Shown piece by piece: positions 26,665 through 35,249 of a stretch of 64,000 nt of DNA. This DNA is from Paenibacillus segetis (GTDB lineage Bacteria; Bacillota; Bacilli; Paenibacillales; Paenibacillaceae). Under the pieces are notes generated by a model, which worked only from the letters and a program-made list of their open reading frames with translations, was not told where the DNA came from and ran no database searches. The first letter of the stretch is position 1. The number at the start of each line of letters is the position of its first letter. The translations under genes were made by a program, and so were the position numbers. The stretch covers positions 3,211,045-3,275,044 of the forward strand of contig NZ_BMFT01000001.1 of assembly GCF_014639155.1 (NCBI RefSeq). The letters are read 5' to 3'.

Positions 26665-27775
26665 GGACATCCACCGTCCCCAATACGGCAACTTGCCCTG
26701 GATGGATCTCCATAACAGAATCCGTACTACCGTTCATCGTCAAATCGGAATAATCTATAATTGATGTAATATCGAGCAGAACTGCCGCAATACGTGTATA
26801 CCTAACATAAGAATCAGTAAATGCTAGCTGCTTCAAATATCCCTTTACCCCACTTAAAATATGGGCCTTCGCGTCCGCAAATGAAGCACCACTCGCAAGT
26901 GTAAGCTTCACACTAATGTTAATAGATACTTCTTGTGCTGGTTGCACAGTAACAATTGGGCCTGCGGGTGCCGTCCCTTCCCCCTGCCCGTCCTGCGTGG
27001 GATCAATATACTGTTGAACTGCAGCTACTATCTCCGCATTAGCCGCACGTTTTTCGGTGTCGAGCAAATAAATTCCTACTGTCCCTGGTCCATTCCAGAG
27101 TGGAGTCACCTGCATTCCGCCTACACCCGCAACTTCTCCGGCCCATTTTAAATACTGAGCTTTGTTGCCGCTTGTCCCTTGATTGCGAACTTGAGAATAG
27201 AATCGTTCAAGCAAAGATTCATCCGATTCGATATCTGCTCCGCCTCGCGTTTCTTCCAGATTCGTCACCGCAGTCACACCATTGATCGGAGTGGACAATA
27301 CCGTAATGACCCCGGCGGGCACCGTTCCTGATTTTCCTGGTACGATTGCGCGAACAGGCACTATACCCTCACCGTTCTCTAGTAAAATAACAGCAGCAAC
27401 TGTCTCATATTCAATCGATGCTTCAGCTGTTACTTCATCCGCTGGAGTTGCGACAATAGAACCTGCTGGGATTACTTTCCCCGGTGTCCCTTTAAACCTA
27501 ACAGATCCAGTCGCTGCAACAGCTGTCCGCCGCACCACTCCATGCTCAGCCGTTCTTAGGTCCAAATACTCTCCGAACGAAGAACTGGCAAAACCCCGCT
27601 GCAACACCTGCTGCGCCCAAATCGCCGCTTCCGACAACATAAATGCAACCGGTGCCTCAGCGTCCCAAATAAAAGAACCCTCGGATTTATCAATATCCGC
27701 GGGCACTCGTTCCAGCATTCTTTGCATGATTGTCTCTTCACTCTGATCTTGCAAAAAACTCGGCAAGTCCGCCAT
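26657..27775 (-). CDS. xkdT: baseplate J-like protein (XkdT)
   Basis: Structural wedge of a contractile-tail baseplate, 372 residues, Baseplate_J family. Motifs include DIDKSEGSFIWDAEAPVAFM near the start, GEYLDLRTAEHGVVRR, the central GTPGKVIPAGSIVATPADE and ETRGGADIESDESLLERFY, then LKQLAFTDSYVRYTRIAAVL. Order and length match XkdT of PBSX. Its start overlaps the stop of the preceding gene by one base. Confidence 0.93.
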   Translation of the reverse strand: MADLPSFLQDQSEETIMQRMLERVPADIDKSEGSFIWDAEAPVAFMLSEAAIWAQQVLQRGFASSSFGEYLDLRTAEHGVVRRTAVAATGSVRFKGTPGKVIPAGSIVATPADEVTAEASIEYETVAAVILLENGEGIVPVRAIVPGKSGTVPAGVITVLSTPINGVTAVTNLEETRGGADIESDESLLERFYSQVRNQGTSGNKAQYLKWAGEVAGVGGMQVTPLWNGPGTVGIYLLDTEKRAANAEIVAAVQQYIDPTQDGQGEGTAPAGPIVTVQPAQEVSINISVKLTLASGASFADAKAHILSGVKGYLKQLAFTDSYVRYTRIAAVLLDITSIIDYSDLTMNGSTDSVMEIHPGQVAVLGTVDVHE

Positions 27776-28227
27776 TATACCTTCACACTCCCTTCTATAG
27801 TTTTCGTCTCATCCCGTATATTTCTCAACTTACATGTAAACGAGCAGCTATCCATAGACCATTCGAAAGTAAAATTATCAACGGAAGCCGTCCTTGAATC
27901 CTCCATTAACGTCTCCCTCGTCATACGTTCGATCTCCGACTCCAGTATGGCTCGGCTGAATCTTGTGCCAATTAAATCTTCATACTCTTGTCCGTAGTCA
28001 CGAGAGTAAATCAGATGCCTATACCGAGGGGTACGTACCGCTTTTTGACACCACATTAACCAAGCTGCTGTATCTGCAGCAAATGATATTTTCCGGGTCG
28101 GGGTCATAACAAATTCTCCTGCTTCAAAATCAAAAAGCCAGCTACGACCAAACTCTATCTCCGAACTTTCCGTTTCGCCGCTTTCTTCTACAGTCCATTC
28201 CGTATCCACTGGAAATAAACTAGCCAT
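27775..28227 (-). CDS. xkdS: DUF2634 baseplate protein (XkdS, gp25-like)
   Basis: Baseplate component of 150 residues, the Gram-positive counterpart of the gp25-like wedge protein. Visible are SEIEFGRSWLFDFEAGEFVM, TRKISFAADTAAWLMWCQKA, RYRHLIYSRDYGQEYEDLIG and a final sheet with FEWSMDSCSFTCKL. Overlaps of 8 nt and 1 nt with its neighbours show a tightly packed operon. Confidence 0.9.
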   Translation of the reverse strand: MASLFPVDTEWTVEESGETESSEIEFGRSWLFDFEAGEFVMTPTRKISFAADTAAWLMWCQKAVRTPRYRHLIYSRDYGQEYEDLIGTRFSRAILESEIERMTRETLMEDSRTASVDNFTFEWSMDSCSFTCKLRNIRDETKTIEGSVKV

Positions 28228-28639
28228 CTTTACTCACCACCTTGCACATCACAATGACATCATGACCACCATTTAAATTGAGAACAACCACCCTGTCTCC
28301 AGGTATTAAACCAGCAGCCAGATCAGCTCGTACTCCTTCAACCTCAGCTGCCTCAAAATCAAATCTCATACGTGATGAAGTAGAAGATGCCCCTACCGGA
28401 TTGCCCTCTGCATCAATCGGAGAAGCTGTTGTTCCAAGAAGATGAAACTCGGGCAAGTGTAAGGTAACTGGAAATTCAGCAACGAAGTAGTCTTGAATTT
28501 CATGTTTGAAATGGTCCAATTTTAACCCTGTGGTCGTCAACGTCCCAAGTTCTGTCGCAAGTCCAGACAAAGCCGTCTGGGCATACCCTGCAATCTGGTC
28601 CCGAAGAGAAACAGCTAGCACCTTATATGGATCAGCCAT
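28220..28639 (-). CDS. xkdR: DUF2577 tail protein (XkdR)
   Basis: Tail/baseplate protein of 139 residues. The N-terminal helix is followed by a beta-domain with VAEFPVTLHLPEFHLLG, RMRFDFEAAEVEGVRADLA, LIPGDRVVVLNLNGGHD and VMCKVVSKDG, as in the DUF2577 family at the XkdR place. It overlaps both neighbours by 8 nt. Confidence 0.88.
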   Translation of the reverse strand: MADPYKVLAVSLRDQIAGYAQTALSGLATELGTLTTTGLKLDHFKHEIQDYFVAEFPVTLHLPEFHLLGTTASPIDAEGNPVGASSTSSRMRFDFEAAEVEGVRADLAAGLIPGDRVVVLNLNGGHDVIVMCKVVSKDG

Positions 28640-29621
28640 TCAAAAAATACCTCCTTTTCACATACTCCGAAGTGCCCAGCTCCAGCGACATATGACCAGG
28701 ATCGCCTAGCTCATGAGTCACAGACATCACAATCAACCCCATACCACTTAACTCAACTTTATCCCCTGCACGAAGTGTGTTAATGTCTAGCCCGCTCACG
28801 GAGAATGTCTCCTGAATGCCTGTAAGCATAGAATTAGCAAGTTTTTTGGCTGCTGTCGTTGTTGTGATATCCTCATCTTGAATGATTCGTTGTAGTGTAC
28901 CTAGCTTGGGAATAAGCTCTGAGGATGCAACAGCTAGAAACTTAGAAGGTAAATCCTCGCTGGGCTTTTTTGTTTCATCCCTTCTGCCGATAACTTTCAC
29001 CTTAGTAATAGCCCCTTCTAACGTTCGAAGCTGGCTAACCTCCTCGGTAGCTTCCAATTTCCACACTAAACTGTTACTACCGATTTTGAATAATTCCAAC
29101 CCGGCCGGGGTCATCCGAGGAATGTACATATCTCCTCCACCTTTAACCGTTTCCCGCAAATCGGCCATGATCATGTTGTATATCGCCTGCGCGCGGTAGG
29201 TCGCCTTGTTCAGCTGCTTTTTGGTATCAGGAACATTTCCAAGTTGGATGTCCCACTCTTTTGCATATTTTTTCAAACGTTGGCTAGCAGTTCCATTAGC
29301 TGGAAAGAGAAATTCATCCTCAGACTTCACTAGATAGATCGTTCGGTCGTACACCATGAGATTGATATGCTTCGTACTTTTGTTACTGCTATTGCATTCC
29401 CAAATGACACCAGGGTTGAGCAAGTGAACCTTGGACTGACCAGAATAAGGAACGCCGCTAATCCGGATTTCCTGTCCTGGGGCAATGGAAAGTCCTTCGC
29501 TTGGAACTTTCAACTGAATACTAGCTTCATATGAAATTTGATCCAGAGAATCTTTCAACGAAATGCTCTCAATGAGCTCCCGCAAATAATACTTATCCTC
29601 AAGCACAACTTCATAACTCAT
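28632..29621 (-). CDS. xkdQ: baseplate hub protein (XkdQ/YqbQ)
   Basis: Hub protein of 329 residues at the end of the tail tube. It starts with YYLRELIESISLKDSLDQISY, has a gp27-like beta-domain (GLSIAPGQEIRISGVPYSGQ, GVIWECNSSNKSTKHINLMV), a linker helical part (TASQRLKKYAKEWDIQLGN), and a C-terminal half with DINTLRAGDKVELSGMGLIV. This is the XkdQ pattern and length. Its start overlaps the preceding gene's stop (ATGA). Confidence 0.9.
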   Translation of the reverse strand: MSYEVVLEDKYYLRELIESISLKDSLDQISYEASIQLKVPSEGLSIAPGQEIRISGVPYSGQSKVHLLNPGVIWECNSSNKSTKHINLMVYDRTIYLVKSEDEFLFPANGTASQRLKKYAKEWDIQLGNVPDTKKQLNKATYRAQAIYNMIMADLRETVKGGGDMYIPRMTPAGLELFKIGSNSLVWKLEATEEVSQLRTLEGAITKVKVIGRRDETKKPSEDLPSKFLAVASSELIPKLGTLQRIIQDEDITTTTAAKKLANSMLTGIQETFSVSGLDINTLRAGDKVELSGMGLIVMSVTHELGDPGHMSLELGTSEYVKRRYFLNG

Positions 29622-30274
29622 GATGGCAGCACCAACTTTTGCCCCGGCTTGATCAGATTGGAATTAGGTCCGATGATTGCTTTGTTCAGGCTATAAATCG
29701 CCTGCCACTTGGAACTATCCCCCAGCTCAAGCTTCGCAATTTTGGAGAGGCTATCACCTGATTTGACGGTGTAGGTCTTGGGAGTGTTTTTTGTATCAGG
29801 GCGACTAGTCGTTGTTCCACCCTTTTCCTTACTGGAATCAGCTCCAGCTTTAGCGTGGATCTTCGGCTTCCGCCAAGTTCGAGCAGTCAGATCAAAATAA
29901 ATATCCCCCGGCTCACCACCACGAAAGGTGCTATCATGGGTTGCGATCATAACGAGCGCATTGATCACATTTCCAGTAGGGCCCACGATAATCAATCGGA
30001 CTGGTGTCTTGCTATTCATAATTTGCGTTAATTGGTTCATTGCATCTTTCGGATTAGGGATCTGCTTGTACTTACAATATCCTTCGTCATGCACCAATGG
30101 AAAAAAAGAAGAGAAGGTGATCTCCTTCACCTTCTCCCCATTTATAAAATCAAACTCTCCAAGAGACAATATGTTAACTGTCTCATATCCTTTTCCCCGA
30201 GATATCTTAACTTCTTCAGGATTGACGGGGAAATAGAAGTCCTTACCCTCAGAATCAATTAAGTGGATTTCCAT
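29618..30274 (-). CDS. xkdP: LysM tail protein (XkdP)
   Basis: Tail tip protein of 218 residues. The N-terminal domain (HLIDSEGKDFYFPVNPEEV, GEFDFINGEKVKEITFSSFF, DPR-like RGGEPGDIYFDLTARTWR) joins tube to hub. A linker rich in K/T/S leads to a C-terminal LysM domain (YTVKSGDSLSKIAKLELGD, LIKPGQKLVLPS) that should bind peptidoglycan glycan. Length and order agree with XkdP. It starts 10 nt after the tape measure gene. Confidence 0.92.
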   Translation of the reverse strand: MEIHLIDSEGKDFYFPVNPEEVKISRGKGYETVNILSLGEFDFINGEKVKEITFSSFFPLVHDEGYCKYKQIPNPKDAMNQLTQIMNSKTPVRLIIVGPTGNVINALVMIATHDSTFRGGEPGDIYFDLTARTWRKPKIHAKAGADSSKEKGGTTTSRPDTKNTPKTYTVKSGDSLSKIAKLELGDSSKWQAIYSLNKAIIGPNSNLIKPGQKLVLPS

Positions 30275-30284
30275 TGTTATTCCC

Positions 30285-31889
30285 TCACTCCTTTAAGTTC
30301 TGCATTGAATACTTTACAGCGTCTGCGATTTGCCAGCCTGCTAAGTTGGCGAGTTGTTCGTAGTCGATTTCGTCTTTTTGAACTGTCAGGTTAACAGTCC
30401 CTGGAGTTGTACTAACACTAACCATTGGTTGTTTATTAGAATCATTAAGCGTTTCCCCAAAACTGGAAAGCTGATCCTCCGTAAAAAATTGTTGAGAATT
30501 ATTATCCTCTGAACTATTATATATTTTCTCTCCATTGCGCATTTTGTCCCACGAAGATTTTATCAAATCCCAATACTTCCCCCAAGTATCTTTACTAGTA
30601 ACGCTATTATATCCTTCCTTCCCTATCTCTGCCCAATGTTCAAAATATCCCATTCCCTCTACTGGTTTACCATTTATTTCAGTAATGGGGGTATTCATTC
30701 CTTCCCAAATCCTCTCAGGAGTATCTCTTACCATATCAGACATTCCTGTTCTATCCATAAACTTCTGAGTTTCATATATCGAAAATACTAATCCAGCCAA
30801 ATTTGTGGGACCTTTAAGAAAAGAGAGTGCCTTCGAGCCGTAAGGAAGTGCCTTAGTAAGTGCATTTGATCCGTAATTGAGTGCCTTTGAACCGTAAGGG
30901 ATAACCTTCGCAAATGTCTTCGAGCCGTAATTAAGTGCCTTCGAACCATAGCTAAATACCTTTGTAAGTGCCTTTGAAAATATATTTCCCCTCGTCCCTA
31001 ATGTTGCTGTTCTGGATAATGTTCCCGTAGTTGTTTCTACTCCGGTTGCAACTTCAGTGGCTACTCCTGCTTTCTTACCAATCCCCACCAACTTTAATAA
31101 CTTCTTGCCCATGTTCATAAGTGGAGCACTTAAGCTTTTAGAAAGAATAGTTACTGGAAGGCTTACCGCTAACTTACTTCCAATTTCTTTGAGATAACCT
31201 CCCAACCCGGATTTTTTGTCCTGATCACCATTATTTAACGGAATATTACCAAGCTTACTAGCAACCTGCTCAGAATCTAGCACACCAAGAAAAGACTGAA
31301 AAAAGGTTTCACCTGCCCGACGACCCGCTTCTGCATATGGTGATTCCTCTTCCAACGGATTTGAACCCTTCTCGAGATAATCAAACTCTCTTGTTGCTTT
31401 CGGTACTTCCGCCAAACCCAGCGCCTGCATGATAAAACCTCGTAGTCCATTCCCCAAAGCAGTTCCAATAGCTGATGAGATTTTCGCTAGTGTGCTTTGT
31501 CCATCGGAACCGATCCAATCGTCAAAAGATTTGCCGATCACTATGTCCCATGCTACTCCGTCGACAGCAACGCTCCGGCGAGTTTGGGTTAATGAGGCCA
31601 AAGAAGCACGTATGCCACCAATATTGCTTGAGACATGATCGATAAGAGTTGCGACTGGTGTAACTTTCATTCGATCTAGTTTCATCAAATTGTATCTAAT
31701 CCTAGTGACCTTCGATGTTACTCGATCATCCAAGTTAACCTTAGGAGCTATCTTCGTCTTACCAAGAACCGATGCGCGTCGCTGTGTTTGTTGTAGCAAC
31801 TTGTCCAAGCCCTTCAGCTTCTTCTCTGTTTTGTCAATGTCGCGATTATCAATCACAACATCTAATTCGTAAATTTCTTTATCAGACAT
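30285..31889 (-). CDS. short tape measure protein (XkdO position)
   Basis: Probable tail-length ruler of 534 residues, less than half the length usual for contractile phages. The N-terminus is helical (YELDVVIDNRDIDKTEKKL, RRASVLGKTKIAPKVNLDD), the middle has hydrophobic glycine-rich segments (AKISSAIGTALGNGLRGFIM) typical of tape measures, and residues 303-358 form a repeat of YGSKAL units. No lytic domain is present. AGGAGG precedes ATG 31889. Position between the frameshifted chaperone and XkdP is diagnostic. Confidence 0.85.
   Translation of the reverse strand: MSDKEIYELDVVIDNRDIDKTEKKLKGLDKLLQQTQRRASVLGKTKIAPKVNLDDRVTSKVTRIRYNLMKLDRMKVTPVATLIDHVSSNIGGIRASLASLTQTRRSVAVDGVAWDIVIGKSFDDWIGSDGQSTLAKISSAIGTALGNGLRGFIMQALGLAEVPKATREFDYLEKGSNPLEEESPYAEAGRRAGETFFQSFLGVLDSEQVASKLGNIPLNNGDQDKKSGLGGYLKEIGSKLAVSLPVTILSKSLSAPLMNMGKKLLKLVGIGKKAGVATEVATGVETTTGTLSRTATLGTRGNIFSKALTKVFSYGSKALNYGSKTFAKVIPYGSKALNYGSNALTKALPYGSKALSFLKGPTNLAGLVFSIYETQKFMDRTGMSDMVRDTPERIWEGMNTPITEINGKPVEGMGYFEHWAEIGKEGYNSVTSKDTWGKYWDLIKSSWDKMRNGEKIYNSSEDNNSQQFFTEDQLSSFGETLNDSNKQPMVSVSTTPGTVNLTVQKDEIDYEQLANLAGWQIADAVKYSMQNLKE
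30816..30983 (-). repeat. in-gene repeat coding YGSKAL units in the tape measure
   Basis: Six imperfect units of the type (S)YGSKALN/TK lie in residues 303-358 (SKALTKVFSYGSKALNYG, SKTFAKVIPYGSKALNYG, SNALTKALPYGSKALSF). At DNA level the plus strand shows recurrent GCCTT(C/T)GA(G/A)CCGTAA. This may allow the ruler to gain or lose units and so change tail length. Confidence 0.75.
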
Positions 31890-31892
31890 ATC

Positions 31893-32545
31893 CTACCTCC
31901 TTTCTCCGCGCGGTGACCTATTAGAGCCAGAAGGAGAAGGAGAGGATACCATCTCCAACTCCTTTATCGAAAAGGCTCTTAACAGCAGGCGCTCGCCTTT
32001 GGAAAGTGACCAATATACCCCGGGGCGTAGACTATGTTTACTCCACATATGGAATAACAAAGTCGTCATACCACCGGAGTTTATTAGTTTTTTACGTCTT
32101 CGATGTCCACCCCGAAGCCGGAAATCTCCAGCACTTTATCTCCGACAGCATCAAGTTCACCCGCTAGCAAAAGTCGACGTATAGCCTCTTCGCCACCGGA
32201 GAGCTTCAAGCGACTCGTAAGGCGATCATCGCCCCACCCACTCAGCTTCACACTTTGCTCCGTACCTTCGCTCGTTTTTTTGATGACTTCAAGGGAAGCG
32301 GTAGCTTCTTTGATCAAAGCAGCATTGAACAACTCACTGTCGATCTTCTCCGTGACTTGACCTTTGGTCGTCTTCCGCACGGTGCAGCGTTCACGAATCC
32401 CATCTACCTTACTTGATGTTAGACCACGTAGAGTTACACGTAGGTTAAGCCGACCAATAAGAACGGTCTCTTCCGGCAGATTGGCTGCCGTCTCGAAGAG
32501 ACCGTCCAGAATGTCCTGTTCATTAAATTGTTCATGTTGACTCAT
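31893..32545 (-). CDS. tail assembly chaperone, -1 frameshift product
   Basis: Predicted 217-residue form made when ribosomes slip back one base at A AAA AAC (32093-32087), two codons before the normal stop. The new frame adds 64 codons with no stop until TAG 31895-31893, just before the tape measure ATG. The added part begins LINSGGMTTLLFHMWSKHSL and has YWSLSKGERLLLRAFSIKEL, the type of short helical extension seen in G/GT chaperones of other tails, where it binds the tape measure. The slip site and open frame are seen directly; frameshifting itself is inferred. Confidence 0.75.
32084..32545 (-). CDS. xkdN: tail assembly chaperone, short form (XkdN-like)
   Basis: Zero-frame product of 153 residues. 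Landmarks are FNEQDILDGLFETAANLPEE, IGRLNLRVTLRGLTSSKVDG, NAALIKEATASLEVIKKTSE and GEEAIRRLLLAGELDAVGDK, matching XkdN-like chaperones. It should coat the tape measure during tail assembly and be absent from the finished tail. The zero frame ends in VKN and TAA inside the slippery region. It lies between the tube and tape measure genes, as in PBSX. Confidence 0.88.
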   Translation of the reverse strand: MSQHEQFNEQDILDGLFETAANLPEETVLIGRLNLRVTLRGLTSSKVDGIRERCTVRKTTKGQVTEKIDSELFNAALIKEATASLEVIKKTSEGTEQSVKLSGWGDDRLTSRLKLSGGEEAIRRLLLAGELDAVGDKVLEISGFGVDIEDVKN

Positions 32546-32566
32546 GATTTATTATCCCCCCTCAAA

Positions 32567-32983
32567 TTATGATGCAACAATCGGATCAAGTAGTTCATAG
32601 GATTCAAAGGTAAACGCCGTCTCTTCGACGACCTCTTCGCCCGCTGTCCAATTCGCTAATTGAATCTTATCTACCATGCAACCATTCAACTGAATCCGTT
32701 CGAAGCCGTAAGCCTCCGGGTCCTCAAGTTTATGGATAATGTTAAACTTCTGAAATCCTCTGCTAATCATCTCCGAAGTCACTTTGTAGCCGCTCATTGT
32801 GCCGGTTCCCTTTTTCCGCCCCAGCTTGAATACGGTATAATCTGTGCCGACGAGATTAAGCTCTCGTTTATCGGCCTCTACATTTGCTTCCAGATGATTT
32901 AAATTTGATTGCCAGATTCCCTCAATAAAAATCTGACCGAACGTCCCCATAATTACGCGACCAGGATCAAGATATTGTGCCAT
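32567..32983 (-). CDS. xkdM: phage tail tube protein (XkdM)
   Basis: Forms the inner tube of the contractile tail, 138 residues. Motifs DPGRVIMGTFGQIFIEGIWQ, LNLVGTDYTVFKLGRKKGTG, MSGYKVTSEMISRGFQKF and the closing beta-strand TAFTFESYELLDPI are those of XkdM. Length is normal. It follows the sheath gene by 19 nt. Confidence 0.92.
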   Translation of the reverse strand: MAQYLDPGRVIMGTFGQIFIEGIWQSNLNHLEANVEADKRELNLVGTDYTVFKLGRKKGTGTMSGYKVTSEMISRGFQKFNIIHKLEDPEAYGFERIQLNGCMVDKIQLANWTAGEEVVEETAFTFESYELLDPIVAS

Positions 32984-33002
32984 TGACTATTCCTCCTCTT
33001 AT

Positions 33003-34466
33003 TTATTGCACGTTGAACGTGCCGAAAATTTGTTCCATAACATCACTAGCATCTGCCGTCCATGCCAGGAATACCTGATCATCTGCGGGTTGAAATTGTG
33101 CAGCACTCCCATAAAACCGCGAATCTAGTGTTACGTCGAAGCCTGTAGATTCAATTACATTTTCTGAAGCTAACGTCTGCAAATATTGCTTTCCAGCAGC
33201 AATCAATGCAATTCTACCTTCTTCTGTGTTATTGACTTTACCGATATAATTGTCCTCTGCCTGACGCTGCAAATCAGAATTAATCTGATCGATAACCCGA
33301 ATCTTTCGGATTTTCTTCCAGCCATTGTTCTGACCCTGACGAGGTGTAATCAAACTGTTCACTCCGCGCAGTACCTTAACTCTACGTCCATCGTGCACCA
33401 GCAGAAACACACCATTCTGAATTCCATGTTCCTGTTCTGAACGGGTCCAACGACGTGTAACATCTTCAAATGGTGTCACAGCATACGTCGTCGACTCCTT
33501 CAATGCCTGTCCAGCAATTAATCCTGCTACCCATGCCGCTACTTGAGCAGAAGTGTATTCCTTCCCGTTCATTTTTCCGCCGGTACCTACATTTACAACA
33601 CCCTCGAAATCAGTAGCGATACTGCGAGCAATACTTTTACTCACCGCATCTACAGCGATATCTTCTGCTTTGGACCCGCCGAACGTTGCGATAATCCCTT
33701 TGCCCTCACCACGCACTCGTTTCACCCAGGCAACCAAGCTGGTACGAAGTGCCGCATCACTGACTCCATCGAGTGTTAGAACATGGAAGTCTTGGGTCTC
33801 AAAAGCTTCTGTAGCCGCGATATAATCAGTATTCGTGATCCCAGAGATTCCACTGTTTCCGCCAGTAAGAACTACACCTGATACATCTGCAACAATACCG
33901 TCGCCGACTTTCTCAGCAACGATCCACTTATTCCCGGAATCTTCATTGATTGATGCAATAGCTACATCAACAGTGCCATCTCCAAGAGATATCGTTCGCA
34001 ATAACACGTTACCTTCGTATAACTTCAATTCCTTCTGACTGGCTACAACAAGATTTGGTTGAATCGTCACCTTGAAGTCATTACCACGTGTCCCTGTGTA
34101 TTTTGCTTTCAAGGCTAGTACATCTACTGGTGTTTGAGCTGTATTTTTCAAGGTAACCACAGCTTCTGCAGCAGAATGATCTGCTAATCTGTAAGCTAGC
34201 AACTTCTTAGGTCCACCCAATAAAGAAAGGTACAGCGTTGTATAAGCTGTCGCCCCATTAGATTCATTGTTAGAGAACATTTCCTTAATTGTCGTTTCAT
34301 TTGAGACTTCAACAAATTGCCCGATGGGTCCCCAATGTGATTTTACTGGTGCGACTACTACACCGCGTGCTCCCGATTGAATTGCTGTTTCGGCCGCGCC
34401 CACAAAGTTCATGTACAGACCTGGTAATACCGGTTGATTAGTCAAACTCCAATTGCCTCCTGCCAT
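33003..34466 (-). CDS. xkdK: phage tail sheath protein (XkdK)
   Basis: Contractile sheath subunit of 487 residues. The N-terminal part contains LPGLYMNFVGAAETAIQSGA and GVVVAPVKSHWGPIGQFVEV, the central domain GTRGNDFKVTIQPNLV and FHVLTLDGVSDAALRTSLVA, and the conserved C-terminal domain DVTRRWTRSEQEHGIQNG, VLRGVNSLITPRQG and RVIDQINSDLQRQAEDNYIG. A sheath shows that the particle is of contractile (R-type) kind rather than flexible. Confidence 0.95.
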   Translation of the reverse strand: MAGGNWSLTNQPVLPGLYMNFVGAAETAIQSGARGVVVAPVKSHWGPIGQFVEVSNETTIKEMFSNNESNGATAYTTLYLSLLGGPKKLLAYRLADHSAAEAVVTLKNTAQTPVDVLALKAKYTGTRGNDFKVTIQPNLVVASQKELKLYEGNVLLRTISLGDGTVDVAIASINEDSGNKWIVAEKVGDGIVADVSGVVLTGGNSGISGITNTDYIAATEAFETQDFHVLTLDGVSDAALRTSLVAWVKRVRGEGKGIIATFGGSKAEDIAVDAVSKSIARSIATDFEGVVNVGTGGKMNGKEYTSAQVAAWVAGLIAGQALKESTTYAVTPFEDVTRRWTRSEQEHGIQNGVFLLVHDGRRVKVLRGVNSLITPRQGQNNGWKKIRKIRVIDQINSDLQRQAEDNYIGKVNNTEEGRIALIAAGKQYLQTLASENVIESTGFDVTLDSRFYGSAAQFQPADDQVFLAWTADASDVMEQIFGTFNVQ

Positions 34467-34467
34467 G

Positions 34468-34683
34468 TTACTCCACCTTCTTTTCTAGAAATTGTTGTAC
34501 CAAATCTTTTGCTTCATTAACGGTAAGCATCTCTTTATCGATGCCATGAAAAGCACCGATCATCACTTCAGGTTTCACTCCCGCAAGAGCTTCAGCGTTC
34601 GCTATAATTTCCGCTACCGAGTAGGTCGGGGACGGATTAGCAGGGACTGCTAATCCTTTGAAAAATCCTTTTCGTTCTGCCAA
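34468..34683 (-). CDS. YqzN/YkzM domain protein
   Basis: Small protein of 71 residues found beside sheath genes. The body YSVAEIIANAEALAGVKPEV, MIGAFHGIDKEMLTVNEAKD and VQQFLEKKVE match the YqzN/YkzM domain. The start is TTG 34683, reading LAERKGFFKG, because GAGGTGAGAAAC stands just before it and overlaps the stop of the upstream gene; a longer frame to 34770 overlaps that gene by 82 nt. Role unknown; possibly helps sheath assembly. Confidence 0.8.
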   Translation of the reverse strand: MAERKGFFKGLAVPANPSPTYSVAEIIANAEALAGVKPEVMIGAFHGIDKEMLTVNEAKDLVQQFLEKKVE

Positions 34684-34688
34684 GTTTC

Positions 34689-35186
34689 TCACCTCATATT
34701 TGATTTGTAATTTACGAATTGCATCAATGAAATTTCCTCCACCGGACGACGTCCCGTTCGCCGAGTACAAGTGACCGTAATCTGTCCCTCTGTCGTGCCA
34801 GTCGTGTTAACGTTAGCGTTCAAATTCCCCTTCGGTTCGCTGATGGTCAGAAAGCGCCTTTCTGCGGCTTGAAGTGGTATTTTGACTGCTGCTCCAAGTT
34901 CCACTAGCAGTTGAAGAACTGCCGCATTCTGCTCAATTGGATCATCTGCAAGGACTGTTGCTGTCAATCGCTGTTCAATCTCATAGGACGATAAACCTAG
35001 TACACGTACATCTATTCCAGTTACCCGCCACATAATCGCAGGTTTGGTATAATCAGTCGGCCAAACGCCGCTATACAGTGACCACTTACTCCCCACAACG
35101 TCTTGCGTCCAAGCACAAATTGCTGTAATCCAAGAATGAACCGTACTCTGTGCAGATTCAGTCATGCTACTCATGGCAAGTTCCAC
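34689..35186 (-). CDS. tail terminator-like protein (XkdJ position)
   Basis: Protein of up to 165 residues just upstream of the sheath gene, where tail completion/terminator proteins lie. Recognisable phrases are HSWITAICAWTQDVV, YTKPAIMWRVTGIDVRVLG, LSSYEIEQRLTATVLADD and GQITVTCTRRTGRRPVEEIS, the pattern of small minor tail proteins capping the tube. The start is uncertain: GTG 35186, ATG 35174 or ATG 35165; the frame stays open upstream to the stop of the preceding gene but lacks a standard start codon there. Confidence 0.72.
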   Translation of the reverse strand: MELAMSSMTESAQSTVHSWITAICAWTQDVVGSKWSLYSGVWPTDYTKPAIMWRVTGIDVRVLGLSSYEIEQRLTATVLADDPIEQNAAVLQLLVELGAAVKIPLQAAERRFLTISEPKGNLNANVNTTGTTEGQITVTCTRRTGRRPVEEISLMQFVNYKSNMR

Positions 35187-35249
35187 ATCTGAGATAGGGG
35201 GACAGGTTCCTTCCTCTTTGAAGTCGAATATTGCTCCTGTGCTAATTTT

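Noticed and set aside
30816..30983. CRISPR-like array because of regularly repeated GCCTTCGAACCGTAA
   Set aside because: The repeats are in frame, imperfect, and encode YGSKAL units of the tape measure; there are no spacers of constant length and no cas genes.
34684..34770. Longer start of the YqzN/YkzM gene at 34770
   Set aside because: It would overlap the upstream gene by 82 nt; the TTG at 34683 has a well-spaced GAGGTG site and fits the family length.
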